Shown here: in pieces, positions 22,680 through 34,495 of the stretch
How positions within the stretch are numbered: the first letter of the stretch is position 1
Layout: the number at the start of each line of letters is the position of its first letter
Source: Crocodylus rhombifer
Taxonomy: Eukaryota > Chordata > Crocodylia > Crocodylidae
DNA length: 64,000 nucleotides
NCBI GenBank assembly: GCA_038503035.1
Contig: JAVSML010018990.1
Location: 62,001-126,000, forward strand
Direction: 5' to 3'
The notes under the pieces: model-generated
Databases searched by the model: none
The model's input: the letters and a program-made list of their open reading frames with translations, nothing else
Told to the model about the DNA's origin: nothing
Made by a program: the position numbers and the translations under genes

Positions 22680-25345
22680 GACATATGCAGAATGTGACAT
22701 TTCACTACGCTGTGGTAGACCACAAGGAATAACAGCTATATCAACACATAGCGCCCAGACTAACCCCGCTCCCATTGATTTCAGTTAGGTCTGCATATAG
22801 CAATTCGCTACCTCAGTGCTCTACCAGTAGTCATTAGCTAGGGCTCTCAGTTGTCACATGAAACGAGGATTTTACCCCCACTTTACAGCTGAACAAAACT
22901 GACACAGTTTAGCCCCAAAGAGATGGAGACACAGTATCACAGCTTGCAGAAGTCAATGGAAAAGGCTTACATTGAAGCCTGGATTGAATTAAACCTCTAA
23001 ATACAGATTTTTGAGGACAACTTCAAACCATTGTTAGACGACCACAAAAACTGGATGGTAATGTACAGTTAGGCTGGCACGATTTCCCACAGGGGCATTA
23101 TGCCTTTCAACTTCTCTCTTCATTTTCTTTTATGTCTCATCAAGGTCTCTCTTCCGCAAGGTCTGCATTTCCTACGTATTCTGATTAAAGTGGTGATCAA
23201 TAGGCAATCTCACGGATACATTCTCAAGGATTAAAGAAGATTTCTCTCATTTCTCCCTGAACTTTCTATACAGTTACCATTTGTGACATTAGCCTTTTTT
23301 TCCCCTAAACAAAAATGTGTTCAAAATGATGCTTCAGGAAAGTGTTCAATAAACTAAAATAGATAAAACTTGCAGGCCCACAACTCTCACAATTTATTCC
23401 ACAAAACAGGCCTGATCCTGCTTAAAAACACTGGGAACACTGATAAAAAACACCTGCTTCAAACCACTGGGAATTAAAACGGTCAGGGCCGACTGATTCC
23501 CCGTGTAGCTTTTCTTAGTTTTCACCTGCTTCTGTAATACTTTAGACTTGTATTCCCTCTCTAAGAATCTTACTAGACCTTGGATAAATCTCAACTGTTA
23601 TGTGGCTAAATTTACGTATGAAAAAATCCACCCGATGGAATTAACATAAGGCCATCGCTCCAGTGCAAAACAGGGTGCAGGCAGCAACTTTAGCCAATCA
23701 GTCCTGTTTTACAGCAGAGCTGATTAAGGCCTCCAGAGGTCAAGTGAGTCATTCCAGAGTCTATGAGGTTTCTGTGAATATGGTCCACTGAGAACTTCCC
23801 AGCGTTAAATCACAGGGCCATCAATTTCCGGGGTATTAAACAGTGATGGGGAACTAAAGGGGAACCATAATGGATTTTTCCAAGCTGTAAGTGAGCAAAT
23901 ATTCAAAGCCAAAAGCAATGAGCTTGGCCAGAAAAATATTTGTTGACATATATTCACAGACTCAGCACTTGAGAGACTGGTTCAAGACAGGTTTACAGTC
24001 CCCTAGTTTCCCCTTAAATGCCCCGTACTTTAGAGAGAGCCACTCTCAGAGGCGGCGTGTGACGTAGGCTGGTGTGCAGGTGCCTCGCTCTGAGATGTGG
24101 AGAGGGAACGTGTCAGGCTGCCGCTGGAAATGCATGCGAGTGCACAGGCACGAACTGACTGACCCTTCAGTCCTTCATTGTTCCCACGGCGTAACAAGAG
24201 CCGACAGGCACAGCGCTGCAGCCAGCGTACCGAGGCAGCACTTGCACCGTCTCCAGTCGCTCCAGCAGCCGTGATGACTCTGAACAACCCGCACAGTAGG
24301 CTCAAGCCAGCAAACAAGAGGGCATCGCCCCCATCCAGTGCGGGCGCTGACCGCTGCTGCCCTTTCAACACAATTCCAACATTTTCTGAGCCACGTGACA
24401 CTGGGGACAGCAAGAAGCTCAAGTCCCAGGGAGCAACGTGGAGTCTGTGCTGGGAGCGCTCTGGAGCGCTGCGGCAGGCAAACAGAACCACGGGGCGAGT
24501 CGTCACCAAGGACGGGAGGAGGCTGGGAATAAGAAATCCTCCTCCCTCACCAGGACTGAGGGGCAGAGCCAGCCAGAGGTGCCACTAAGGGCTCAGGCTC
24601 GCACCTGCACGATGGCTGCTGCGTGACCTGTGCCTTCTCTGCAGGGGTGGTGACTATCTCAGCAAGCCATGTTTGTCTTTAGCATCCGCTCTGTTGTTTC
24701 AAGAAGGGTGTTCAACAATGCCGTTTCTTCACTGGCTTGTGGTGCCAAGACCCACCAGTCCTGGCACTGAGCCTTCCCCAGCTGGGCCCAGAGGCCCCCC
24801 CCACCCCGCTATGTATGGGCTTGCTGAGAGGCCCCGGGGTGCACTGAATGTACAGGACCTGTCTCAAGGTCCCTCAGAAACCATCCACAGCCTACACCAT
24901 GGCAGTAGGATGGCTCCTTGGTGACCTGGCCCCTCCATACCACTGGGGAGAAGGGGAAGCATTCAAGCTCCCTGCCCAGAGTTGGAGGAGAGCTGTGTTC
25001 TCCTCTCCCTCCTATGTACAATCAGCTCAGGACTGCGGACCAAGCGGTTACACCTACGAAGAACGACTCGCCTCCACTGCAAACAGCAGCATGGTTTCCC
25101 CCAGAGCTGCATCCATGAGCCCGCAACTAGTTGTACTGGTTGCAATCTGCGGCTGGAGGGTGGAGGGCAGGGCTGCAGTGGGGAGGTATTTTAACCCAAC
25201 AGAGCTCTGAGACTTTTCATTCCCAAAGCCGTCAGCAGGAGCTGCCTTGCAATTCACCCAGACACTTGCAGTAAGTTTGTAAAATTCAGCAGTGGTTGAT
25301 TTCTGCTCTGTCATCCTCCCCTGTGGAGTTCCCATTGATACCTCC
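22680..25345. other. Unannotated upstream sequence with a moderately CpG-rich part at 24.06-24.56 kb
   Basis: No coding exon or transposable element was recognised. The interval 24060-24560 has clearly more CpG dinucleotides than its surroundings (for example CGCTGCAGCCAGCGTACCG) and an E-box-like CCACGTGAC at about 24393. A minus-strand CAGTCCTG|GTGAGG donor-like site lies at about 24551. An open stretch of 159 codons on the minus strand at 24030-24509 has no recognisable domain and is probably a by-product of the GC content. Confidence 0.4.
24060..24620 (-). promoter_or_regulatory. Candidate CpG-rich promoter/5' UTR exon region for the minus-strand gene
   Basis: The region lies 2.7-3.3 kb upstream of the exon with the start codon, is CpG-enriched, and has a consensus donor (CCTG|GTGAGGGAG) pointing toward exon 1. 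A first exon ending at 24553 could splice to the acceptor at 21339. No TATA or initiator element was identified with confidence. The alternative is simple GC-rich intron sequence. Confidence 0.25.
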
Positions 25346-25349
25346 AACG

Positions 25350-28080
25350 TGTGTCAGAGTAGCAAAACCTTACACCATTGGCTATCCCTCAATACAAGGA
25401 TGATGTTTGCCAAGGGGGAGATTACTGGTGAGTTTTAAGGTGGCTGAGGAGTCCAGTTCATGCTCTGTAAGTTTTTTCAGAGATATGACAAGTGGTGCCA
25501 TGGGGAGGGGCACAACTATTTTCCAGGATGCTGTGCACTTTCCTTCCTCCTCTGCCATTTCTCGGCTTCCTGAGCAAGACAATTCTCTTTGAAGTGGGCT
25601 GTAGCTTGATGCCCAGTGCAGCGCCATTGAGACCTGTTACCAGCCAACACTTCTCAATTTATAGTGTTGATGCCACCCTTTGGTACGGGCAATGCCACCC
25701 TTAAGGGTATACTTTCAGGGTGCCCTTGTAGCACTTCCTCTGTCCTCTGTGGGTCCTCTTACCATGACTAAATTGAGAGAAGAGGACTTGCTTTGAGAGA
25801 CAAGTGTCAGCCATCCATACACAGTGGCCAGCAGAGTCGACGTTTCATGATCTTTGCTTCAATGCTGGTTATGTTAGCTGCAGAGAGGATGTCACCTCTG
25901 CAACGTAGACCAGGTTCTTAGTTTCCATTTGCAGATTGCAGTTAGCAAAGACAGTGAAGCAGCTTTCTAATGGATACACTGGCACAGTGAATCCTATGTT
26001 CGATTTCTGCATCAAAGCTGACTGGCTGGGAGAGGTGGCTGCCAAAGTATGGGAAATGCTCAACATTTTCCAGGGGTTCTCTACCAGTGGTAATTTGTGG
26101 AAGGAGAGGGGGTGCAACTTGTGCTGGGGCAAGCTGATGGAGCACTTCCATCTTCCCAGCATTAAGGCAGAGTCCCAGGCTATGATAGACACCTGAGAAA
26201 AAAAGTCAAGGGTGGACTGCAGATAACATAGTCGTCAGCGTACTGAGGGTCGGTGATGCCAGTCTTAGTAAATTTTGTTTTGCTGTGAAAGTGCTGCAGG
26301 TTGAAAAGCTGACCGTCCATTTGATACTCAACCCCATTTCCGGGAGGAAGGCAGTCACAGGTGAGAATCAAAATCACAGCAAGATGGATGGAAAAAAGGG
26401 TTGGGGCTCTGCTTGACACCGGTACACATGGTTAACAGGTCTGTCTCTGATCTGTTGCAAAGGACTGTGGCAGCATCCCATCATGGAGCAGCCTGAGGAC
26501 ACTGATGAACTTCAGTAGACAACCAAACCTAGCCAGCACCTTCCATAAGACGTCACATTTGATGGAGTCGAAGGTCTGGGTTAGGTAAATGAATGCCATA
26601 AGCAGCTCCTGGTGGTGTTCTCTGTGCTTCTCCTGGATCTGTCATGCAACAAAAATCATGTCAGTGGTACCCCAAGATGGTCTAAAGCCACACTGGGATC
26701 TACCCCAAGATGGTCTAAAGCCACACAAGGACATCTTTGGCAAGGGGAAGGAGGCGATTCAGAAGGATGCAAGTAAGAAGAACCTCTCTTCCTGGAAACA
26801 GAGAGGAGGGCAATGTCTCAGTAGCTCCCACACACTGATTTGTCCTCTTTCTTGAAAATGGTCACAATGTTGGCATTCTTTAAGTCAGCTGGAACTTCCT
26901 CGTTGACCCACATTTTGATGAGAAGTTGGTGCAATTTTTGCACTAGTGCTGTTCTACCAGCTTTGAAGACCTCTGCGGGAATGCCACCCGGGCCTGGCAG
27001 CTTGTTGTTCTTGGTCTGAGTAATGGCCCGCCAGACTTCCCTGCAGGATGGGGCAATCAGCAAGAGGTTCTATTACTGGGTGTTGACGGACCGACTCAGC
27101 TGAGACTTCAGATTCAGTTCAGTAGAGTCTTGAAGTGCTCCTTCCAGCATTGCTTGATGGATATACTGCCTGTTTAAAGGAGCGGGGGCGTCCTGGGATT
27201 GCAGGGGGGTTGGGCCATTGGAACATGGCCTGTAGATGGCTTTTATTGCTTGAAAGAAGCTTCTCATGTTACGTTAGTCAGCAAAAGTCTGGATCTTCAT
27301 GGCCTTCATTTGCCACCACTGGTTCTTGATGTCTCATAGCCTCCTCTGAACTACAGCTTTGAGCCAGTGGTAAACCTTTCATTTTTGCTGGTAGGAGGGG
27401 TCATTTTGCAAACCGCAGAACGTGGCTCTCTTCTGATGGATTAATGCTAGGCTTTCCTCACTGCCCTCATCAAACCAATCTTGGCAACGGTAAGTGAGGT
27501 ATCCAATTGATTCAGCACATGCCTTGTGAATAATGTTCTTAAGTTCTTCCCAGTGTGCCTGGATGTCCTTGATGTCATTAGGTAGGTTAGAAAGCCTTTC
27601 AGTACAGCATTGCTGAAAAGCTTCACATCTATTTTAGTTTTGGAGTGCCTTGATGTTAAATCTCTTCTGCATTTCTTTTGGTTGATTGGTCTGACTGAAT
27701 GGTGGTCCACCCAGCAGTCATCTGGACCATCACCTCTCAGGACTTGTGTGATATGGACACCAGTACGACCTCAGGTTCTGACAATAATATGGTCAAGAAG
27801 GTGCCAGTAATTTTAGCATGGATGTTTCCAAGTGGTCTTAAATTTGTCACCCCATCTGAAGATGGTATTCGTGATGAGCAAGTTATACTCTGAGCATTTG
27901 CTGAGGAGGAGGATACCACTGGAGTTGATTTTTGCTACCCTCTCTTTCCTAATGGCGCCACTCCAGAGTTCAGAGTGCTGCTCAGTTCTTGCATTAAAGT
28001 CTTTACATAGAGCTTTAAAGGAATTAATGGGTCTTCAATCCTACCACTGTGATGCAAATATCCTTTAGCACCCTTTTAGC
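25350..28080 (-). mobile_element. Decayed RTE-clade LINE (endonuclease end plus reverse transcriptase)
   Basis: Reading the minus strand from 28080 down, broken frames preserve a LINE polyprotein in order. The endonuclease C-terminal half has KDFNARTEQHSELWSGA, LLITNTIFRW, WHLLDHIIVR and CWVDHHSV. A linker follows with FFQAIKAIYRPCSNGPTPLQ. The reverse transcriptase includes LPGPGGIPAEVFKAG, VPADLKNANIVTIFKKEDKS, YQMDGQLFNLQHFHSKTKF, the polymerase YADD box (DPQYADDYVIC, near 26240) and VEHFPYFGSHLSQ. The C-terminal tail has NITSIEAKIMKRRL and TEHELDSSATLKL. This order and the FNAR and YADD boxes match RTE-type LINEs. Several frameshifts and stops make it non-functional. The 5' end is truncated within the endonuclease at about 28080, beside a Penelope-like remnant. 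Confidence 0.8.
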
Positions 28081-28189
28081 AGTGGATACTCAGTTGGTTT
28101 GCTCAGGGCCACAATGGAAAGCAGTCATAGGACTGAGGTCTTGTGCTCAGAGCACTCCTGTTCAGGGTACATTACACACCCATAGCAAG

Positions 28190-28683
28190 CAAGTTTCTTT
28201 GGGTAGATGTGATATCTTTTATTAAACCAACTAAATAGTTGGACAAAATGTTCTTTGCAAGCTTTTGGCATAGGGAGATTGCTGGTGTTATTTGTCCTCC
28301 AAGGTAGAAAGGAAGCTAATTTTCAACATGCAGGTCTGTGAAAATGCCAATGAGTGGTAGTTTGGGAGCCAATGGGTAGAGATGGGGATGGGGGAAGGAG
28401 GGAAATATGTGAAGGAATGTAGCTAGTCAGCTACAGGCAGGATGTAATGTGCCATAAATCCAATGTCTATATTTAGTCCATGATTTTTTAAATCCAGCAG
28501 ATTTATGAAGTGAAGTTCGTAGGCTGATCTATGAAAGGTGTCTTGTAATTCCCTTTGAGGATTAGAATGACATGCCCACGTACTCTCCACTTGCAAAACA
28601 AACCACAGAAGGAAACAGGCAGGGTTCATTTCAAAGGCTGGTACTGCACAGGCAGGACCTCCTCTCCTTAAAAAAAAATCCAA
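28190..28683 (-). mobile_element. Penelope-like retroelement 3' remnant (GIY-YIG C-terminus plus 3' tail)
   Basis: On the minus strand an open frame of 86 codons ends with ELQDTFHRSAYELHFINLLD and then LKNHGLNIDIGFMAHYILPV. The pattern '(K/H)FI.L.DT+..GLN.D.GFMAHY' is what I recall for the C-terminal end of the GIY-YIG nuclease domain in Penelope-like elements. Downstream (lower coordinates) come an untranslated region and the tail AAAAGCTTGCAAAGAACATT, CCAACTATTTAGTTGG and TTTAATAAAAGATATCACAT. Fragments of this tail recur at 22600, 61047 and elsewhere. Most of the reverse transcriptase is missing. The family assignment is inference; an L1-like tail is the main alternative. Confidence 0.5.
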
Positions 28684-28689
28684 ATTGTC

Positions 28690-30220
28690 TGCTGATTCTT
28701 CTCTCTAATTCCCTCCCTGCTGCTCATGCCCTATCAAATGCTGCCCTTACTTTTCTCTTCTTCTCCTAATAGTATTCATACCCTGCCATCTCTCCCATCA
28801 GCCTCTTTTCCTGGTGTCGGCCTTGCATTTTTGGTGATGACACCTTCTATACACATCTGATCTCTAACAGTGGGTCAAGTGTTCCCTCCTATTTCAGTCC
28901 CATCCCAAGCTGACTGCAAGACTCTTGGGGCTGGAAAATCGGTTCTTACGTGTCTGTCCACTGCTCCATCGGCACTGGTGAAAACTGTCAGTCACACTCA
29001 CTAAAAAATATAAATGAATAGTGTCACACATGAGCTTCAGGACTGGAACAACATCAAAGATGCTGAGGCTCATAACAGGGAGAGAGGGATGTATACATCT
29101 TCAAGTGACCATGAACCTGAGATGTACCACATCTAAGAGCCTTTCTTCAGGGATTGGTCCTACTGACAGCCAAGCAAATGTGTGTGTATTGGGGGAAATT
29201 ATTAAGTGTATAGGCTCTGCTTTAGCACAGGCATAACTTTGAACGCTGATAATCTTCACTGTCCTTAATGAGATGACACATGTTTATGGGCCTTGCTCAA
29301 ATGAGGCTATGAAGGGGACCAAAGAGACAGTACAGTAGTAGAGAAGAGGCAATGATGACAGTAGCAAAAGGGTCATCTCTGTTGCTGAGAGCTCCATAAA
29401 AGGCATCATGAAGTGTACCAGCTGCTAGAGGCAGCCTGGTAGAGCTGCGGCCAAAATTGCCAATCTCACTAGGGTCTGGTTTTTGGAATGGCTTAAAGCC
29501 AAAGTCAGTGGGAGTTGGGGCTTTCAACATGGTGGGCCACCTTGAGTTTCAACCCAGAAGCAGAGTACATACAGCAAATATTGCCACTAACCAGCTTCTG
29601 GGGCTTTAAATGAAGGGTGATTTCCCAACTTCCCTGCCAAAAGCAGCATCTGAAACCATAAAGCCTACCTCACTTTTGCAGCTTTATAACCTCAAAATGG
29701 CTGGCCTTAGTTCCAGGCTCAGAACAAATTTTTATGACACAGCTAACCCTCTGAAAACTTCTGCCAGCATCTCTTTCCCTCGGGGCACTGTGAATTCCTG
29801 GGCTGCTAAACATCTGTATTAAATCCTGGAAAATCAAACGTGTCCAGGAAAATTAAATCTACATGAAGTGCTTTTTCCTGTCCCTCCCCCAACACTATTC
29901 TGTAACCCTCGAATGGGAGAATGACTGAGTAGTTTGTGGAGAAGATCCCCACCCTTAAGGTGACATACCTCAAAGCTGGTTTCAGGTCACTATTGTTTGC
30001 ATCCATCCATTATCCCCATGATGCTTATGCTAATACTAGTATTATAATGCGTTATAATGAAATATCTCTGGCCTCTCTTTCCTGGGCCTATGAAGCAATG
30101 ATACTTCCGACTGTTTTAACTGGAATCTACATCATAGGAGAGACTTGAACACTCAGACATGACAGACATGTGAACTAGTTATGCTAAATTATTATTTTTT
30201 TTATTATTGTGGTAGTGTGC
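28690..30220. other. Unannotated stretch, nothing recognised
   Basis: No exon, transposon terminus or RNA gene was recognised. Short reading frames here have no domain-like content. Confidence 0.4.
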
Positions 30221-30224
30221 AGAC

Positions 30225-30425
30225 ACCAGCACTGGGGATCAGGGCTGCATCATGCTGGGCCCTGTACATTACAGGATTTTTTACTCCTAGCTCTGATGGT
30301 GCTTTAGTGTCATTACCCCTCATTTACAAATGGTGACGTTGAGGCTCAGGTGGAAGGTGCACTGTACCCGAGGTCTCCCGGTGATCTAGTAGCAGAGCAG
30401 TGCATTGCACCAATCTTTCCCGAGT
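30225..30425 (+). repeat. MIR/CORE-SINE-like fragment
   Basis: Recognisable pieces are GCTGGGCCCTGTACATTACA, CCCCTCATTTACAAATGG with 'tgaggctcagg', and 'gaggtctcccggtgatctagtagcagagc'. The order matches amniote CORE SINEs. The copy is diverged and has no target duplication. Confidence 0.5.
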
Positions 30426-30878
30426 CCCCAACCCAATGCTGCATTGCCTTGGCTAGACAATTTCTGTCCCAAAGTGTATACAACAAACCGAGGCTAAGAG
30501 GCAAAAGAGGGAGCTAAATACATTGGAAGCTCAAGGACAAGGTGACAATGCGAAGAGCAGCTCTTGCAGCCTGCTGCCTTCTCCTTTGAATGGGGGTGCT
30601 CTTTATTTGCTTGTTTTGGTCTTTCACCCCATAGAGAAGCTAAGACAGGAAGTGCTGCTTTGTCCTGATCCTGACTTTGCAGTTCAGCTCCTGTAGCATA
30701 AGAAATGTCTGCTGCTCAGTGATAGCAGCCTGACATTTCCTGCTGCTCAGCTTGTGAAAGGGTCTTCACGGGCAGTTTTCTCAGCATGTCTGCTCTCCAA
30801 CCAATGAAGTCAGCACCCTGCAACCTCCTTGCTGGATTTAAATGCATCCCCACCAAACTGCCCCCAAATTTCTCAGTG

Positions 30879-30945
30879 TCATAGATTTCGTAGATGTTAG
30901 GGCTGGAAGGGACCTCGTGAGAGCATCGGGTCCAGCCTTCAAAGA
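30879..30945 (-). mobile_element. CR1 LINE 3'-end fragment
   Basis: CATAGATTTCGTAGATGTTA followed by GGGCTGGAAGGGACCTCGTG and 'agcatcgggtccagcc' is the reverse complement of the CR1 3' end. The same motif occurs in plus orientation at 41650-41700. Only the terminal portion is preserved. Confidence 0.75.
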
Positions 30946-33900
30946 AGTCATGTGGGGTCCTGCAATGCCCTTGAGTCTCCCAGTGCAGTTGCTGGAAGCC
31001 TCTGTCGATGCCATCCTTTTAGGACAGGAAGTTAAGACGGGGAAGAACAAAACAACAGATTTCGTTCTTCTGTTTCCTCCCATCTTTCCAATGAAGGTTT
31101 TCTAGTGGTGCTTTGAAGAGCAGACATGGCTGTGTAGAAAGTGTTTAACCAGCATCTAAGCGGGTGTCCATCGGTAAAAAGCATCAATAAGGTCCAGAAG
31201 TCCAGGCCAACATACAACAGGTGAAAACTGAATATTGAGCAAAGTCCTCCCCACATTTGGGCCACAGCTAACAGCTCCGGTCACATGTAAGCTGGCTCTG
31301 TCACACTCTCCCTATAGACAGGGGACATCTGGGCAAGTCCGTCCTAAGGTTTCTGTACTGGGGTGTGGCCAACCCCAGTTTAGCCTGCCAGTGGCGGTGT
31401 GGCAAGCTAAGGCTGTGTGTGTACCACAGTCGGAGGTGTGATACAGCGCATAACCGAGTCAGTCTAATCTTTCTACAGCGGGCTCTAGGAGCAGTGTCAC
31501 CACGACACTGTGGGCTCCAGAAAGTATCAGCCCTGGGGCTGTGTGCTCAGGTCGTGGGACCAGCCCGGGCTGAAGCCCACAGTCATAAAAGCTCTGCAGC
31601 GGTTACCCACCCACACTGGCTGGATTAATGCTAGCTCAAGGATGCCCACACAGCTGTATTGACACTGGTGGCTGCATTGCACACGATTCCCCAGTGGCTT
31701 AGCCGGGGAGCAGAAAGGACTGATGGATGGAGAATGTAGCCGTGCTTCCACAAAGAGCTGCGGCTTCCCCGAGGTCCAGCACAGTGAGCACGCAGCGTGT
31801 TTCCACCCCCTTTTCACCAGTAGCTTGCAAATGCTCTTCTCTCATCCTGCCCTCCCCCCTTTGCCTTCTCGCACAATTACAGACCAAGCCCATGTGACTG
31901 TATGAAAGGCATTTCCTCCAGTTACACTGAAAAAAGAGAGACTACAATTCAGCCGAGCAGCTGCTTTCCATTAGTGTTACACATACGCTTGCTGCAAGGG
32001 CAGAGTGTGGTGCAGTGGGCAAGGGCACGTAGCAGGAAACCTTGGTATAGAAAAAGCCTCTTGAACACAGACAGCAGGTAGAAGCGCTCAGTAGTTGTGG
32101 GCCCTGCTCAGGGAAACCTCGCTGAAGTCTGAACTGTGGCAGCGGCAGATGGGGCGGACCAGCGCCTTGCTCTGGAGATCTCTTCAGGGCTGGGACTTAA
32201 GCACTGTCTGAGGCTGGAAGGAATTCCAACCCCTTGTTCGTCCCGGGAGAGGGTTTTATTGATATTAAATATCATCTTGCTGCTTACCCAGATGTCCTGA
32301 TGGCTGGTATTCCTCTATTATTTGTAATCCTTGGAAAAAAGGCCTTACACTTAGCTTCTGGATGAAATTCAAATGCAAATTATAGCAGCCTTGTTCACCA
32401 GGGTCCCATCATCCATCAGCTGGGCCAGTTCCCATATAGTTTTGTTCTTTAAACCTCCCTCTCTTGTTCCGACCTTGGTGAGGGTCCCATGGGTGCTAGT
32501 GGAGGAATATTTTACGGTGTGAGTGGCGTTCCACATGAGTAAGGGCACCAAGATGCAGTCTGAAGCTGCTCTTTGCACGAACAACATGGAGAGCCCCCAC
32601 GCCTGTTCTGTCCCAGTAACTTCCAGGTCTCAATTGCCCGAGGAAGCTGAAAACTGAGCAGGGTCTCTTCTGAGCCTCTGTATTGCCAAGAGAGACTCTG
32701 CAATGCTCTCCACTGAGAGTCCAGCCAGGTAACAGGACACTTCTTGGTGCTGTCACTGCAATATAGCTGACCATTTTGCTGAGGCGGTGTGAGCGTCCTA
32801 CCTTGCATTAGTTCTGCATAGATGGTGTGAAGAAAGTGGTCTCAAATCCATCTGTGACACTGAAGACATTCACAAGTAGCAGACCTCACCATTAGAGTGC
32901 CGCTTCCACCACTGTTTCTCAGAGAACAGCCAGACCCCAACAGATGCTAACAAAGCTAAAAATATAACCTCCCTGTTGGTTTCTGGTGAAGAATAATCTG
33001 AATCTTCCATTCCCCCCAAATCCCTCCACTTGGGAATTAAAAAAGTCATGGCATCTGTTATGCAGCGATCCAACTTCGGCTTGAAGTGCACTCTTAGGAG
33101 AGCCTTGACGGAGCAGGACCATGCTGAAGGACAGATCAGGAGCATTGCCTCGTCGCCTCATCCTGGGTGTGTGGCATGAGAATCAGACCACGGGCTTGAG
33201 GTAAGCTGCCCTGTTTGTGACCTGAATGGAAGTGGTTTACAGAGCTGCAACCAAAGTGCATGTTTCTCATTAACCCTCATCATGCTTAGGAAAAAGAGAG
33301 CTGCTTCCCATGCCAGAGCATGTATTTTTGAGCCCTTGCTGTCCTTAGCATTTATTCCCCAAAAGCAAGACCATGCAGGGGGTCAGCTTCTCCTTTGCAC
33401 CACAGCTCTCCGTAGGTCCAGGCAGAGGGCTGGAGGACCCTACAATGGGAAACTTCAACCTCAAACCAAACCAAAGCAAATGCCAGCCCTTCTCTGGGGA
33501 ACAGCGGGAGAATCGGCCAGCCTTGTTCATGCTGACATAATTCAGAGGCAGAAAGCCAGCTATCCACCTCCAGCTCTTCCCTTCTCATGAATCCCAGGGA
33601 GCGCACTGCTACCGTGACTGCAGGCAGGTATTTTTAGTCACAGGGATTACCCAACGGCTGCCTTTCCCTCCTACATACCTTTCATCCCCCCGCATGAACA
33701 AATCCCCCAGGTTCTGGCCTGGCTAATTTCCCACTCAGTAAGTCAACTCCAATTGGATTTAAACAACTCTCTGAGGTCACAGTCACTCCCACGGGCCTGC
33801 AGATACAGATTAAAACTCACTGTCATGATGGCCTGTAGCTTGCGCGTTCCTGCAAGGTGGGAGGAGGTTAGCTGTTTTTAAGGTCACCCTGGTCTAATGG

Positions 33901-34059
33901 TCTAAGAACTGTCAGCCATCCTTTTAGCCTGATCCAGTTACCTCTGAAGCAACCTGATGGACATGAAGAAAAGACAAAGCCCAAGGAAAAGATCCGAGCT
34001 GGGTTTTGCTGCCAGCGAAGGGCAAATGGGCACTTTATCCTTGCCAACCCTTGGGAGAG

Positions 34060-34150
34060 GTATTGCATCTTCCCAATATCTATGGATGTATTGCATATCG
34101 TGTTGCATGTATTGCATCCTCCCAACACCTTAGGAGATGTATCGCATATC
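34060..34150. repeat. Imperfect local tandem repeat
   Basis: The segments 'gagaggtattgcatcttcccaa' and 'tgtattgcatcctcccaacacc', plus 'tgtattgcatatcg' and 'tgtatcgcatatca', are related units repeated about every 40-50 bp. It is a short degenerate duplication. Confidence 0.5.
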
Positions 34151-34407
34151 AGTGAAACGATGACAGAAAGGCTGTCTGTCCATCTGTCTAAGCATTTCTA
34201 TGGCACTCAGCTGCAGACAGACAGAGAGGGCACACGCTCCCCTGGTGCATTACTCATCCTCACTCGACTCACAGGACTGCCGCCTCTGCAGACTGGCAGG
34301 CAAACTCCATACTGAGATTATAAAGGATAGAAGGAGCTTCTCAAAAGAGCCAGTCCAGTGTCCCTGCACACATAACAGGCAGCGAACTTTGACAGTTGAC
34401 AGTACAT

Positions 34408-34495
34408 GAAAGGAAGGAATGGGAAAGCATAAGAAAGAAAAGAGGAAACACAGAAAGGAAGGAAGGGGAGATAAAGAAAAACTAAAGAACAACCC
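34408..34495. repeat. Purine-rich low-complexity tract
   Basis: About 88 bp is composed largely of A and G on the plus strand, with repeated GGAAGGAA and AAGAAAG units. It is low-complexity sequence of the kind that can form triplex structures. Confidence 0.7.

Noticed and set aside
24030..24509. 159-codon minus-strand open frame
   Set aside because: CpG/GC-rich composition explains the lack of stops; no recognisable domain and no splice structure.
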